A DNA stretch of 64,000 nucleotides from positions 1-64,000 of the forward strand of contig JASANZ010002256.1 of the NCBI GenBank assembly GCA_030849805.1, read 5' to 3'. The translations under genes were made by a program, and so were the position numbers. Under the pieces are notes generated by a model. It made no database searches and had not been told where the DNA came from. It saw nothing but the letters and a program-made list of their open reading frames with translations. Numbering within the stretch: the stretch's first letter is position 1; each line of letters opens with the position of its first letter. This document shows positions 47,079 through 56,984 of this stretch, in pieces. The DNA comes from Sergeia podlipaevii. Lineage: Eukaryota; Euglenozoa; Kinetoplastea; Trypanosomatida; Trypanosomatidae.

Positions 47079-49301
47079 ATGCATCGCGCGCTCCGCTCTT
47101 CCAGGGCGTTACTGCACTGCCAACCCAGAGGCATCTCATTCATGCGTAGCGCAGGTGTCGTGACGCTATGCTTTAACTATCGATACCAAACTCGTAAAGA
47201 GATTGTGGATCGATTGCCGGATAATATCAAAGTGGATCCTAGCGTTAGCACAAACGTAAAGGACACACCAGCTATGGGTCAGAAGGCTCACTCCGCTGGT
47301 ATCAACGGCCTCTATGGCAATCGCGCGGAGACGGTGATGCGAGGCATGCTAGGTCCACAGGGACAGGCCGACGGCCGTGATTCAAAAGCGGTCCCCATTT
47401 TGGGTCGCGCCTCTGTTGAGGGCACAAAGTACACTGTTGATCGCTCCACTGTTTTTGAGAACTGGCGGGCGCGGTGTGCGGAGCCGGTCGGCTGGCATCT
47501 CTCCAAGCTCGGCTCGGCCACGTGCAAGATGGTGAATGACATGGGTGAGGCAATTGAGTCTATACAGCTTCAGGTCATCAAGGGCTGTAACGTGATTGAG
47601 ATTGACGCGGCCAACACCGACGTGCATCAGAGCATCTCTCGCGCCCTTTATGAGACATTATCTGCATTTGAGCTAGATCGTGATGGCTTTGTCATGGTGG
47701 CGCGGTGTGGCCTCGTGAAGCAGCCTCCATTCCAGGATGAGATCACGCAGGTCCAGGCGTCAAACACGGCCGCGGTGCGCAATCGCATCCTACCTGTGTT
47801 TGAGCGTTACAAGGCCTCTTCTATCCCTTCCATGCAGCTAAAGTCTGGCTTCCGAATCAGCGAGCTGGACGACAACCAGTTAGCGAGGCTGAATCTTCGC
47901 CGCGTCGACAGAACCACCGCTGCAGGACTCTCGCCAGACTGGATCGAGGCTTTCTTCACGAACGTAGCGTTCAACACCAAGCTTGAGTGCATCGATGTGC
48001 TCCTACTGGAAGGTTTTCACACCCTATTTGATGGTAGACCAATGCAACACATTGAAGATGACATTATACAGATGTTTGCCTACCTCGAACAGCAGGTCAA
48101 GCTAGGCACTTTGCAGTACTACGGGATTTCCTCACCGTATCTGGCTCCACCGATCCCGCGCAACTACCCTGTGATGCCTCCAGATGCTCTTGTCCCTGAG
48201 TATCTCCGGCACTCACCCAAGACTCCCGACACTCTTAACTTGTATCACCTGTGGAGCCTTGCAGAGCGTGCTGGCGGCAAACAGCATCACATGCGCTTTG
48301 TTCAATATCCATTTAATCTGACCGCCAATCAGGCGCTGTTCACACCGCTTTCATACGACGGCAATCACACCCTTACATCGCTATGCAAGTCTCTTGGCAT
48401 TACGACGCTTGGCTATAGCCCTCTGGAGACGACCAATTTGATGCAACTGCCTGAGCGCTACCACAACTTCCCCATGGAAGTCGACCTTAAATCTGTGCGC
48501 ATGAACTACTTTACCATTGCTGAGCGCTGTGTGCTGAAAGAGATGGAAGTAAAGGAGTCAATAGAGCGCGGCCCAGCCACCTTGCCTCCTCTGGAAGATC
48601 TTTTCCTCGCGAGCGTCTTTATTGGCGCACAGCGGCAGTTCACAAATCTCTTCTTCTTTAAGCACTGCCTCACCTATTTGCTATTGCCGCGCTTCCGCCG
48701 CGCAACGATGAGGTTTAAGGAGGCCAGTTCAGCGGATCTCAAAGAGTGGTGCTCACAGTACGAACAGCTTGTCAATGACATGATGCGGCTGCGGGAGCGC
48801 ATGTTTCAGCACAAGCATGGCAAACACGCCGCGCTCATCTCCATGGCGGTTGACCACCACAGCCCAACCCTCGCCAAGTGCCCAATGCTCAATCAGAAAG
48901 CAATCAACTTTGCCACCTACGGGTGTGATTCGCTTCTGTGTGGATTCCACGTCTCTCGTTACTTTCATGAAGCGACAGAGTTGAATCCTGGTAGAAACGG
49001 AGAACTACCCATTGCCGAAGCGGAGCTCATAGCGCTCTGCCACGCGCCAGGGGTCTCCTATGCGGACGCCTCACCCCCGCACCCGTACATGCTGGAGCCA
49101 GTTGTTTCACAGGGCAAACTGTCAAAGCAGAGGAGCAAGGCACTAGAGCATTGCGTGGCCATCGACCCACAAAACCCCAAGTTCCCTGACATTCCAGAGG
49201 AGGTCGGTAGCGACTTGGAGGAAGACGACGACGAGGCAACGGCTGATAAGCCGGACATCCCAGCTTTAGGTGAGGGTACCAAGGTTACTGCTCCACTGTA
49301 G
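47079..49301 (+). CDS. Aldo/keto-reductase-fold protein, probably mitochondrial and non-catalytic
   Basis: A 740-residue protein. The N-terminus (MHRALRSSRALLHCQPRG) is a good mitochondrial presequence. Aldo/keto-reductase (AKR) features: a strand-loop CNVIEIDAANTD near 170-181 (AKR: FDTAxxYG), VARCG near 207-211 (AKR: xATKxG), LECIDVLLLEGFHTL near 303-315 (AKR: IDLxxLHxPD), LGTLQYYGIS (AKR: GKIRxIGVSN), and TTLGYSPLE (AKR: YSPL). The catalytic Asp seems kept (D176), but Tyr, Lys and His positions read Asp, Arg and Glu, so reductase activity is doubtful (alignment by eye). There is a ~130-residue extension before the barrel, a helical C-terminal ~250 residues with no AKR counterpart, and an acidic tail. 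The frame continues upstream via TTG without ATG; the first ATG after the acceptor is used. Confidence 0.78.
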   Translation: MHRALRSSRALLHCQPRGISFMRSAGVVTLCFNYRYQTRKEIVDRLPDNIKVDPSVSTNVKDTPAMGQKAHSAGINGLYGNRAETVMRGMLGPQGQADGRDSKAVPILGRASVEGTKYTVDRSTVFENWRARCAEPVGWHLSKLGSATCKMVNDMGEAIESIQLQVIKGCNVIEIDAANTDVHQSISRALYETLSAFELDRDGFVMVARCGLVKQPPFQDEITQVQASNTAAVRNRILPVFERYKASSIPSMQLKSGFRISELDDNQLARLNLRRVDRTTAAGLSPDWIEAFFTNVAFNTKLECIDVLLLEGFHTLFDGRPMQHIEDDIIQMFAYLEQQVKLGTLQYYGISSPYLAPPIPRNYPVMPPDALVPEYLRHSPKTPDTLNLYHLWSLAERAGGKQHHMRFVQYPFNLTANQALFTPLSYDGNHTLTSLCKSLGITTLGYSPLETTNLMQLPERYHNFPMEVDLKSVRMNYFTIAERCVLKEMEVKESIERGPATLPPLEDLFLASVFIGAQRQFTNLFFFKHCLTYLLLPRFRRATMRFKEASSADLKEWCSQYEQLVNDMMRLRERMFQHKHGKHAALISMAVDHHSPTLAKCPMLNQKAINFATYGCDSLLCGFHVSRYFHEATELNPGRNGELPIAEAELIALCHAPGVSYADASPPHPYMLEPVVSQGKLSKQRSKALEHCVAIDPQNPKFPDIPEEVGSDLEEDDDEATADKPDIPALGEGTKVTAPL

Positions 49302-50277
49302 TGTGTGTGTGCTGGATGATGTAGGGAGGCAGAAATGGCGTCAGGCGCGGAGGACGAGGTTAACATGTGTGAGTGAGTAGGTGAGTGATGGAGAGAGAGA
49401 GGGTGAGGGGGATGCTTGCTGGCACTTTTTTTTTTTTTTGCGTGTGTGTATGTGTGCAAAATGTTATTTTATTATTATTTCGTTGTCTGTATGTTGTCAA
49501 GCAAAAGGTTTCTCATCAAATAAATGACATCCTTGCAAGAGAGCGCTGATATCCATGGGCCTTGGCAAAACATAGGCACGGAGGGATAGTTCTGAGCTCT
49601 TTCACTTCTCTGCCTGCATATAGATCTTGCTGTCGCGTTGGTAGTGCAGTTTTTTTTTTGTTGTTGTTGTTCTGGTATACAATTGTTTGCTGGTGTTGGT
49701 TGACAGTGATGAGTACTCCCATTCATCCCCGATTACTGAGAAGGTAAACTCTGATCACATTTAGTAAGCGTTTTTAGGGCACACGTTAAATCAATAATAA
49801 TAAAAAACGAACATATTGAAAGAAAATATCATGCGAGGATATATAGCAAAGAAGAGGGAAAGCAGGCTGTGGTACTTTGCTCTGCAATGCATGCTCAGGG
49901 ACTCTTTAGATGGCATTTTAAAAAAAGGAATAACATTAGATTGATGTTATCAATCTTTTAATCTTCTTGAATCCGTTACTTTCTTTTTTCTTTACTTCAC
50001 TTTTCTCTTCATTTTTCTTTCAATGCGGACAGCACAGGAACAAGGGGACATACTTGTTTTGTTGCAAACATGCATTGATGAAGAGATCAACGCATTTTTT
50101 TTTTGTATTTTCACGCAGTCGTATACTATATGCACTATACCATTGTGAGGAGTAATAGATAGAAGTCTTTCGTTACATTTTTTTAAATCATATTTTTTCA
50201 TAGAATAGGTTTTTTTTTTTTTTGAGTGAGGGAGCAATTTTACAAGGTTGCGTTGTGCTTATCTTTCGCTTGCGCGC
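49302..50277. other. Intergenic spacer
   Basis: A 976-base AT-rich spacer with T-tracts near 49427-49439, 50095-50105 and 50210-50223. Short frames only. No RNA gene recognised. Confidence 0.55.
50225..50226 (+). promoter_or_regulatory. Putative trans-splice acceptor AG
   Basis: The first AG after a T14 run (50210-50223), about 52 bases before the ATG of the 751-aa gene. Confidence 0.55.
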
Positions 50278-52533
50278 ATGGACTGCTGTTTTTCTGAAGG
50301 AGATGCTGTGTCCTCTGTTTGTTTAGAGCGAGAGGAAAATGTGCGTGCATCTATTCACCCCTACGTGCAACGTCCTCGCCCTGCCGGATTCTTTTGGATT
50401 GAGCAATGCAATGGTCGGGGCTTTGTGGACTCTGTGAACTGGTATTGCGACTGCTTTCTTTCCGTTCTTGTTCAGTCTATTGCCGAGCACGGCTCCATGT
50501 TTGACGCACCACCACTAACCCTACAGTGGGCCTCTGTCCATGTTAGCGCTGCTGTTGCTGCTGACGCAGAGCATGGCAATATCAGCTGTGACAATAATGA
50601 GGATGGCACAGCGGCAGCGATGATGGATTGGGTGAAGCCTTTTGTCACGGACAGGAAGTCTCTCCATCTTGCTCGTGAGCTTCGTAGCACATGTGAAGGC
50701 AGCACGACACATGCTCACGACCTGTCGTGTGTCGTGTTACATACACCAGAGGAACTACGCCTGCACGTGAGAAATGCGAGAGCCACTCCATCTTACAAGG
50801 CGCTGTTGCATGATAGTGCGTGTGCGATGCATGTTTTTATTGTTTCTCATGTCTATTATCCCTCCGTGTCGTATGCTGTTTGCGTGACCCGCTCTTCCAC
50901 CTATTTAGATAGCTTGACGCACTTTCTCTCTAGAAACGGAGGAGCGGTGGCACACAGTTCAGCTTGGCACTTTCCGTTACCACCGGAGGTCGCAGGTTCG
51001 CTCATGGTGGCACGCTCACGTAACTGTGCGGCGGCATTAAATGGACAGTCTCCTCTTGTTTTTAGCAGTTACAATGCTGACCGCAGGAGCCCTTCTACTG
51101 CTCAACGTCTGGTCGTAGGCACTGGCCTTCTTTCCATGGAGGCTGACAGTGACGTACGAGAGGCTCTGGAGATGGCCCGGGCAGCTAGCGCCTCTCAGCG
51201 CTTTGAGCGTCTTACGAGCAGCCTGGAGGCGGCTGCACGTCTGGAGAGGCTCTATCAAAGAGTTCCAGTGCTTTCTTTCTCTAGCTTCCATCATCGTGAA
51301 AACAACGAAGATTCTGAGGAGGAGGGCGGGGACGTGGCAGACATGTTATACACCACGCAGACTGCCGGACTTCTGGATGCGCTAGACATGGAGGAGTCAC
51401 AGCTGGCAGCACAGCTAAAGGCGGTGGATGCGTGCATTGCTAAATATGAAAAGGGTGGTTCTGGGGTGTTCCGCATTCGTAAGCCGCTGCAACGGAAAAT
51501 TAAAAGACAGCAGCATCGCCAATCTGTGAATGTTGGTAGGCACACAGACGACGGCGATAGCAGCCTGGGGTGTGTGCCCATACTCTCTTCTTGTTCATCA
51601 GTATCGGTCTCTATGAAGGCGGAACACGCACTGAAGGTGAAGGTGCTTTTGTGCCAGCAGCGGGCGCTCAGTGCATCTGAGCAGCGGGTCCGCTTCACTA
51701 TTGTTGCGCAGTGGCTAGCGGAGTGGGAGGAGGCGGCAGCACCGCTGCTACAAGCCAGCCGCAGGGCAGCAGCAGCAGCGCCATGGACTTTTGACCGTCT
51801 AGGCACTAGTACCAAGGCCAAGGGCAGTAAAGCCAGTTCTTTAGCGACAGCCAGTTCCATGCAAAGGATGACAGAGCAGCTCACAATGTTGAGACACCAG
51901 CAAAGGCAAGAGGAAGGTCGCCACAGAAAAGAGGTGATGGCTGCTCAGACGGAGGTGGACGCCGCGGAAGCGCGCGTTGTGAGAGCGCGCCTAGCAGCGA
52001 TGACAATGATGCGGACGCGGCCTTCCTCCCGAGCCCAACGCTTTATGCACTCATCTGAGATGACATCACGTCGTCGTACTGTGCCTGCTACAGCTGGGAC
52101 ATTTGGAATGGTGCATAAACGTTCCTTTTCACTGATGAGGGCTGCGCTGGATCATATGGTAACTCTCCCTCTCATTGAAGGCTTGTTCACTGCACAGGAC
52201 TCAGGAGGCGGCACTGTTCTTCTTTCTCAACAAAGAGCAAATCGCACGCGTTTGGATGCGCTGATTGCCACAACTCCCTCAGCTGCCACGGGCGTGCTCG
52301 TGAGAAAACTCGAAGACTGGACCCCGCCACATGCTACTCCCATTGATATCAACGCAGCTGCTTTACTGCCGGTACTAAGGGAAGCATGCGGCCACTTCCA
52401 GGAGTGCATAGAAACGTGGAGGGAATTGGTGAGCTTGCGGATGATCGAGCGTTGTGCGGAGGAAGATTTGAGACAAGCCGTAGAGCAGTGGAACCATTCG
52501 AGTAGTGGGACGCACAAGGGGAAAATGCGCTAA
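50278..52533 (+). CDS. Hypothetical protein (751 aa) with helical C-terminal half
   Basis: Uninterrupted frame with ordinary codon use; family not recognised. The first ~300 residues are globular-looking and contain Trp/Cys-rich segments (FFWIEQCNGRGF, VNWYCDCF). Residues about 290-500 and 530-590 are rich in Ala, Glu, Arg and Gln with heptad-like spacing, probably coiled coils. The C-terminal ~120 residues form a further helical block (LRRACGHFQ-like, WRELVSLRMIERCAEEDL). No signal peptide or membrane segment. The frame opens upstream at TTG; the first ATG after the acceptor is used. It lies between the AKR-like and nicalin-like genes with ordinary spacing. Confidence 0.72.
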   Translation: MDCCFSEGDAVSSVCLEREENVRASIHPYVQRPRPAGFFWIEQCNGRGFVDSVNWYCDCFLSVLVQSIAEHGSMFDAPPLTLQWASVHVSAAVAADAEHGNISCDNNEDGTAAAMMDWVKPFVTDRKSLHLARELRSTCEGSTTHAHDLSCVVLHTPEELRLHVRNARATPSYKALLHDSACAMHVFIVSHVYYPSVSYAVCVTRSSTYLDSLTHFLSRNGGAVAHSSAWHFPLPPEVAGSLMVARSRNCAAALNGQSPLVFSSYNADRRSPSTAQRLVVGTGLLSMEADSDVREALEMARAASASQRFERLTSSLEAAARLERLYQRVPVLSFSSFHHRENNEDSEEEGGDVADMLYTTQTAGLLDALDMEESQLAAQLKAVDACIAKYEKGGSGVFRIRKPLQRKIKRQQHRQSVNVGRHTDDGDSSLGCVPILSSCSSVSVSMKAEHALKVKVLLCQQRALSASEQRVRFTIVAQWLAEWEEAAAPLLQASRRAAAAAPWTFDRLGTSTKAKGSKASSLATASSMQRMTEQLTMLRHQQRQEEGRHRKEVMAAQTEVDAAEARVVRARLAAMTMMRTRPSSRAQRFMHSSEMTSRRRTVPATAGTFGMVHKRSFSLMRAALDHMVTLPLIEGLFTAQDSGGGTVLLSQQRANRTRLDALIATTPSAATGVLVRKLEDWTPPHATPIDINAAALLPVLREACGHFQECIETWRELVSLRMIERCAEEDLRQAVEQWNHSSSGTHKGKMR

Positions 52534-52964
52534 GCCCGTGACGCCCTACTTATGCACGCAGCTAAAAAAAAAAAAATCATACAGATTTGCATTCTGTCTT
52601 GTACACTGGATCACAAATACGACAAGGAACAAAATGAGCGAATCAACACAGAAAGTGCAGAAGGGCATGTGAATTGCAGTTAATCTCTCAACTACTTTGA
52701 TGCTTGGATATGATGTTCTACTATATGTAAGTGAGCATTCTTCTCCTCTGTGAATTTTTTTTTTTTTTGCTTGATAGTCATATCGAAACTCTGACCTTTG
52801 CGGTGCGTTTTTCTTCTAGCTTCTTCTTGCAGCTATTGTCTTTGAGAAGGGAGGAGGCCACCTATATCGAAGAGTCACAACATTAAAAATCTACAATCAA
52901 CACCAAGAAAATCATAAAAGAGTAGCTGATCAGAAGCACATACCTGACTGTGGATACTGGCATT
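52534..52964. other. Intergenic spacer
   Basis: A 431-base AT-rich spacer with an A-tract (52564-52576), a T-tract (52757-52769) and pyrimidine tracts ending in AG at 52818-52819 and 52831-52832, likely acceptors for the nicalin-like gene. Confidence 0.5.
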
Positions 52965-54746
52965 ATGGCGCGCCGTTCTTCAGTGATGGCGTTTATGGTA
53001 GCGCTGATGTGCCTGACATTTTTTTTCGCCTCGGATATTGTTTCTGCCACCTCAGTGGAGACGGACATTTATCGCGCTATCATGTACGACCGCCGCCTCG
53101 GCACCGCCAGCAGTAGCAAGGGCAAGGGAAAGAGCAAGAGCAAGGACGGCCTTGACGGCGTGGCTCGTGGTACGCGCGCTGTGCTGCTGCGTGGCAACTT
53201 AGTGCCGTTTGATGCCTCCAGCGGCAGCTTGGATGCGTACACACATGCCACTGTGTATGTGCCGTGCTCTACTCATGTGTCCCCCTCCGCGCTGCGCCGT
53301 CTCTCGGAATCCAAGGTGCGCGGAGTGCTTTTTGCACTGTGCGACGATGACGCGAGTAACGAGGAGGCCGTCTCAATGCTTCTCTCACAGAAGCGTGTGT
53401 CGTTCCCTATCTATTTCTTACCCTCTAACAGTGCTGATTTCAATCGCATTGAAGGTATGCTCACGGACACGCAGGACGTTACCACTGATCACGTCATCGT
53501 GGCTGCTGGCAAGAACCACAAAGATATTAGTGTGTATCCAAACATCACGGTGCCTACGCACACTATTGCAAGCCACTTGGTCTTTAGGCCCAAGGAACTG
53601 CGCTCTGCCAAGGGAGCGGACTCGGCACGCGTACTGCTGACCACGAACTTTGATACCATGGGCGTTGCCCCGGCTGCAACCACTACGGCTGGTGCCTCAG
53701 GTATCGCTGCGGCAGTGGATTTGTGGCGGCGCCTGACCACGTCTGCTGCGGCTGCTGCTCGTGCAATGTCGAAGGACGGCAGCAAAGCTCAGACGCCATA
53801 CGGGGTTTCCATGATTCTTGGGAGCACCGCCCGCTTCAACTACGTGGGAACGACAGCGTGGATCGCGGACCGCAAGGATTCGGATCTTGACCGCTACCGT
53901 CTCATTATCTCTCTCGATGAACTCCTGCCATCGGCTGTGACACGCACGAGCACTACGGAGGAAAGCGAGGACGGCGCTGAGTTGGATGAGGCAGAGGAGC
54001 CCAGTGCTCACGGTGCCTCAACCGTGCTCTACATGCACGTGCTCGACACCTTTCTGAAGCGCAGCGACGGCCAGCAGTGGGTGGATCTTGCCAAGAAGAC
54101 GGCTGCTGCACACGGCGTGGAGCTCAAGGTCCTTCCCGCGAAGACCAATTACCAGCACTATGACCTCCGCTTTGAACACGAGGTGTTTGCCAATCGTCAG
54201 CTTCCTGCAGTAACCTTTTCTGCTATCCGCACCCACCACGCAGACCAGATCTTCCGTGGCAGCCGATACCCACTCACCGCTGAGGCAGCCGCCTTGCTTG
54301 CAAAGCGCGTTGACTTTATTGAAGCGTTTGTGCGCGCTACGTTGAATATTGCGCCTGACGCTTCTATGAGTAGTAGCACTAGCAGCGAGACCTACATCCA
54401 TGGGCTCCTTAGCCACGCTCGTCGCTCTCATCGCTCCCCACTCGCTCAGCAGGGGAAGGCTCAGCATGCGTATGCGGTCGAGCTCGAGCAACATCTGCGT
54501 CAACAGAACAGCGCTTTGAGGATGCAGAACGTTTCCGCCACGAGCACGCTTTCTTCTTCTCGCATTGCCACTCCAGGCCTTGCGATCTACGGCCCATATG
54601 AGAAGGAGGTGAGCGTGGCCATTGCAAAGTCATGGTCGTTTGAGCTGCTGAGTGCTGGTGTAGCAGTGGTGGCGGTAATTGTGTTTCTGATTGTGGAGTT
54701 TGGCATTAGAGGCCCCAAACGCTTGCTTCTCAACGAGGACATGTAG
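52965..54746 (+). CDS. Nicalin-like ER membrane protein (M28-peptidase fold)
   Basis: A 593-residue type I membrane protein. Signal peptide at about 1-28 (MAFMVALMCLTFFFASDIVSA), a luminal domain, one membrane segment at about 562-580 (GVAVVAVIVFLIVEFGI) and a short basic cytosolic tail. Nicalin landmarks: an early V-E-x-x-x-YR-x-x-x-YD and RGTRAVLLRG segment, and LLTTNFDTMGVAPA with AGASGIAAAVDLWRRL at about 225-257, matching nicalin's xAHYDTFGxAP...SGVAxLLELxR. The M28 zinc ligands are missing (His replaced by Asn228; no ADDNxSG), as in nicalin, which is not a protease but part of an ER translocon-associated complex with TMEM147 and NOMO (established in animals). A Lys/Ser-rich insert lies at 50-61. 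The frame extends upstream only with GTG. Confidence 0.85.
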   Translation: MARRSSVMAFMVALMCLTFFFASDIVSATSVETDIYRAIMYDRRLGTASSSKGKGKSKSKDGLDGVARGTRAVLLRGNLVPFDASSGSLDAYTHATVYVPCSTHVSPSALRRLSESKVRGVLFALCDDDASNEEAVSMLLSQKRVSFPIYFLPSNSADFNRIEGMLTDTQDVTTDHVIVAAGKNHKDISVYPNITVPTHTIASHLVFRPKELRSAKGADSARVLLTTNFDTMGVAPAATTTAGASGIAAAVDLWRRLTTSAAAAARAMSKDGSKAQTPYGVSMILGSTARFNYVGTTAWIADRKDSDLDRYRLIISLDELLPSAVTRTSTTEESEDGAELDEAEEPSAHGASTVLYMHVLDTFLKRSDGQQWVDLAKKTAAAHGVELKVLPAKTNYQHYDLRFEHEVFANRQLPAVTFSAIRTHHADQIFRGSRYPLTAEAAALLAKRVDFIEAFVRATLNIAPDASMSSSTSSETYIHGLLSHARRSHRSPLAQQGKAQHAYAVELEQHLRQQNSALRMQNVSATSTLSSSRIATPGLAIYGPYEKEVSVAIAKSWSFELLSAGVAVVAVIVFLIVEFGIRGPKRLLLNEDM

Positions 54747-55561
54747 AGAGTGGAAGGGGGTGATATCCTCTCCTCTCTACAGCACAAAGGAGACAACAGC
54801 AGCAACAAGAATATCTAACGAAGAGAAAAAGAAGAGAAAAAAAATAGTTTAAATGGAAATCGTTTGAAGGTGGTGACGGTAGTGGTGGTGCGATGTAGAT
54901 GGTGAAAAGTGGTTACGCGAGCGACGAAGTGGCCCCCATGCGCGTGTGGCAGACGTGTGAACCGATGATGAGCCATCTTACCACTTAGCGTGTATGTGGA
55001 GAGTATGTAAGTTGGCAGTGAGTATGGGTTGTTATGCGAGTTTAATTATAATGCAAAGAACTGAAGGGGAAGTCACAAGACCTACAACAAAGCAGATTTG
55101 CTTGCGGTTTCATGTGCAGCTATTGCTGTTGCCTGCTTATTATATTTGTTTTATTTTTCTCTTCTTTCTATCATTTATATCTCTGATTGCTTGCCGTGCT
55201 ACAACGTTCCATTTAATGCATTTTTTTTTCTTTTACAAACGCTCTTTTCATTGAAAGGAAGCAATCTACCTGAACGGTCACTATTGACACATCATATACA
55301 CGCACGCACACATTTCATTGCGTGCTGAAAACATTAAATATTCACAAATAGTTTTTTGCTGTTGCTTTTTCTTTGCGTATATAGGCCTTATCGGCGAGAA
55401 GTCAGTTTACTACCCAGTGGAAAAATAGGAAGCTACGCGCTGATTGTCGCTGTTAGCTAGCAATCATTTTTTTTTTCTGTCATATAAGAAGTTTTAAAAT
55501 AGACATAAAGAGAGAGAGAAAGAGAGAAAATAAGAAGAAAGAGATATACACACCTCAAAAC
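54747..55561. other. Intergenic spacer
   Basis: An 815-base AT-rich spacer holding the 3' flank of the nicalin-like gene and the ferredoxin leader, with a T-tract then AG near 55488 and a GA-rich stretch before the ATG. No gene recognised. Confidence 0.55.
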
Positions 55562-56107
55562 ATGCAAAGACCCGCGCAGGTGCACATGATGCGCATGGCG
55601 GTATGCCGCACCACCAGCACCAGCAGCTTCAGAGGATTTATTGCTGCCCCAAAGGTGCTCACCACTACTAATACAGGTGCTGCTTTGGCTAGAAGCAGTG
55701 CTCTCTTCACTTCACTTCGGTTTCATGGCAATGGAGGCAACCGCGACCGTCCCTTGAAGGTCAAAGTGGTACTCCCGGATGGGGAAGAAAAGAACGTGGT
55801 TGGGTATGAGGGGCAGTCAATTTTAGATGTTTGTGCGGAGCATGGGTTGCCAATGGAAGGGGCGTGCGCTGGCTCGTGTGCGTGCTCCACATGCCATGTA
55901 TATCTGGAAGACGAGGCGATGGACGAATTTCCAGAGCCAACAGACGAAGAGAATGATATGATTGATCTGGCCTTTTACCCACAGCCTACATCGCGTCTTG
56001 GGTGCCAGCTGCACCTCATAAAGGGCAAGCACGATGGGCTTAAGGTAACGATGCCAAAGGCCACGCGCAACATGTACGTAGACGGAGCGAAGGTGGTTCC
56101 TCATTAG
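55562..56107 (+). CDS. Mitochondrial-type [2Fe-2S] ferredoxin (adrenodoxin family)
   Basis: A 181-residue protein with a mitochondrial presequence of about 55 residues (Arg/Ser/Thr-rich, no Asp or Glu until after RFHGNGGNRD). The ferredoxin domain at about 64-170 carries the cluster ligands C102-x5-C108-x2-C111 and C148 (LGCQL). An extra Cys106 sits inside the first loop. EFPEPTDEENDMIDLA matches the adrenodoxin acidic interaction helix. It passes electrons from ferredoxin reductase to Fe-S cluster assembly and possibly haem or sterol enzymes (established for the family). Start, length and motifs agree; paralogue identity is not resolved. Confidence 0.94.
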   Translation: MQRPAQVHMMRMAVCRTTSTSSFRGFIAAPKVLTTTNTGAALARSSALFTSLRFHGNGGNRDRPLKVKVVLPDGEEKNVVGYEGQSILDVCAEHGLPMEGACAGSCACSTCHVYLEDEAMDEFPEPTDEENDMIDLAFYPQPTSRLGCQLHLIKGKHDGLKVTMPKATRNMYVDGAKVVPH

Positions 56108-56365
56108 TATTCCAGCATTAGAGAAAGTTATTGTGGTTGATTTGGTATAGCGACTAATGTTGCACTCAAAAACGCGCAAAACTTTTTTTTTTTACATATT
56201 GGACTACTTCCTGCGCCGCAGCACTGAGAAGAGCATTATATATATATATCGTGCGCAGCAGCACCTACCACTAAAGACAGCGCATACTCATAAGTGCATA
56301 TATATGTTGGAGATACGCACTGCGCTAAGGGAAAAAAAAAGTATGTGACCCTAGAGGTGGCAGTT

Positions 56366-56389
56366 GAGAGAGAGAGAGAGAGAGAGAGA
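56366..56389 (+). repeat. (GA)12 microsatellite
   Basis: Twelve uninterrupted GA units in the spacer downstream of the ferredoxin gene. No role assigned. Confidence 0.85.
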
Positions 56390-56847
56390 CTGAAGCCCCT
56401 GGGTGTTGCTGTCATAGTACTTTGGTTGCCGCTGTTTTTCTTTTCTTGCATTTACTTCAACATGCGCTTTATATATATATATTTTTTTTTCTATGCATTT
56501 GCTGGGTGCTATGCTGCCTGTTTCTCTATACTGGGAGGCTCTCTAGGGGGGACTATGATTCTACCCACGAGCCATTGTTCTCGCTTTTTTTTTTTTTTTT
56601 ACCTAACCATCTTTTTGTCTGCGCTGCCTGCCGATACAGTACTATAATATATATGTATGTATTTATGCAATCCGGTGTGCTGCCGTCCTTACTCCTATTC
56701 TTTTGATGCTGCGACGCAGAGGAAGGAAGGAAAAGAGGCAACATAGGAGCGGGTAATAGTGCACACTCACTTTTTGAAATTATTTTTGTTGTGGTACTTT
56801 TGCTTTTCTTCTCTCTTTGTTTTTCATTTTAATCTTTTAACCTTCCC

Positions 56848-56849
56848 AG
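56848..56849 (+). promoter_or_regulatory. Putative trans-splice acceptor AG
   Basis: A long pyrimidine-rich stretch from about 56795 ends in CCTTCCCAG, the best acceptor match in the plus array, 135 bases before the RRM-protein ATG. Confidence 0.6.
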
Positions 56850-56984
56850 CATACAAAGGAGGGGGGAAAGAGATAACTAGGTCCTTGTTGTGAGCAGGGA
56901 GGCGTTTCGTGCAGCAAGTCAAAGCATATCCGATTTCTATTTAGACAGCAAAGAAGGAGGCGAGAAACAGAAGGAGAAAAAGAA

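Larger units (their letters stand above)
56108..56984. other. Intergenic spacer with GA microsatellite
   Basis: An 877-base AT-rich spacer. A (GA)12 repeat lies at 56366-56389; TA repeats at 56236-56249 and near 56472; T-tracts near 56584-56600. No gene recognised. Confidence 0.55.
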
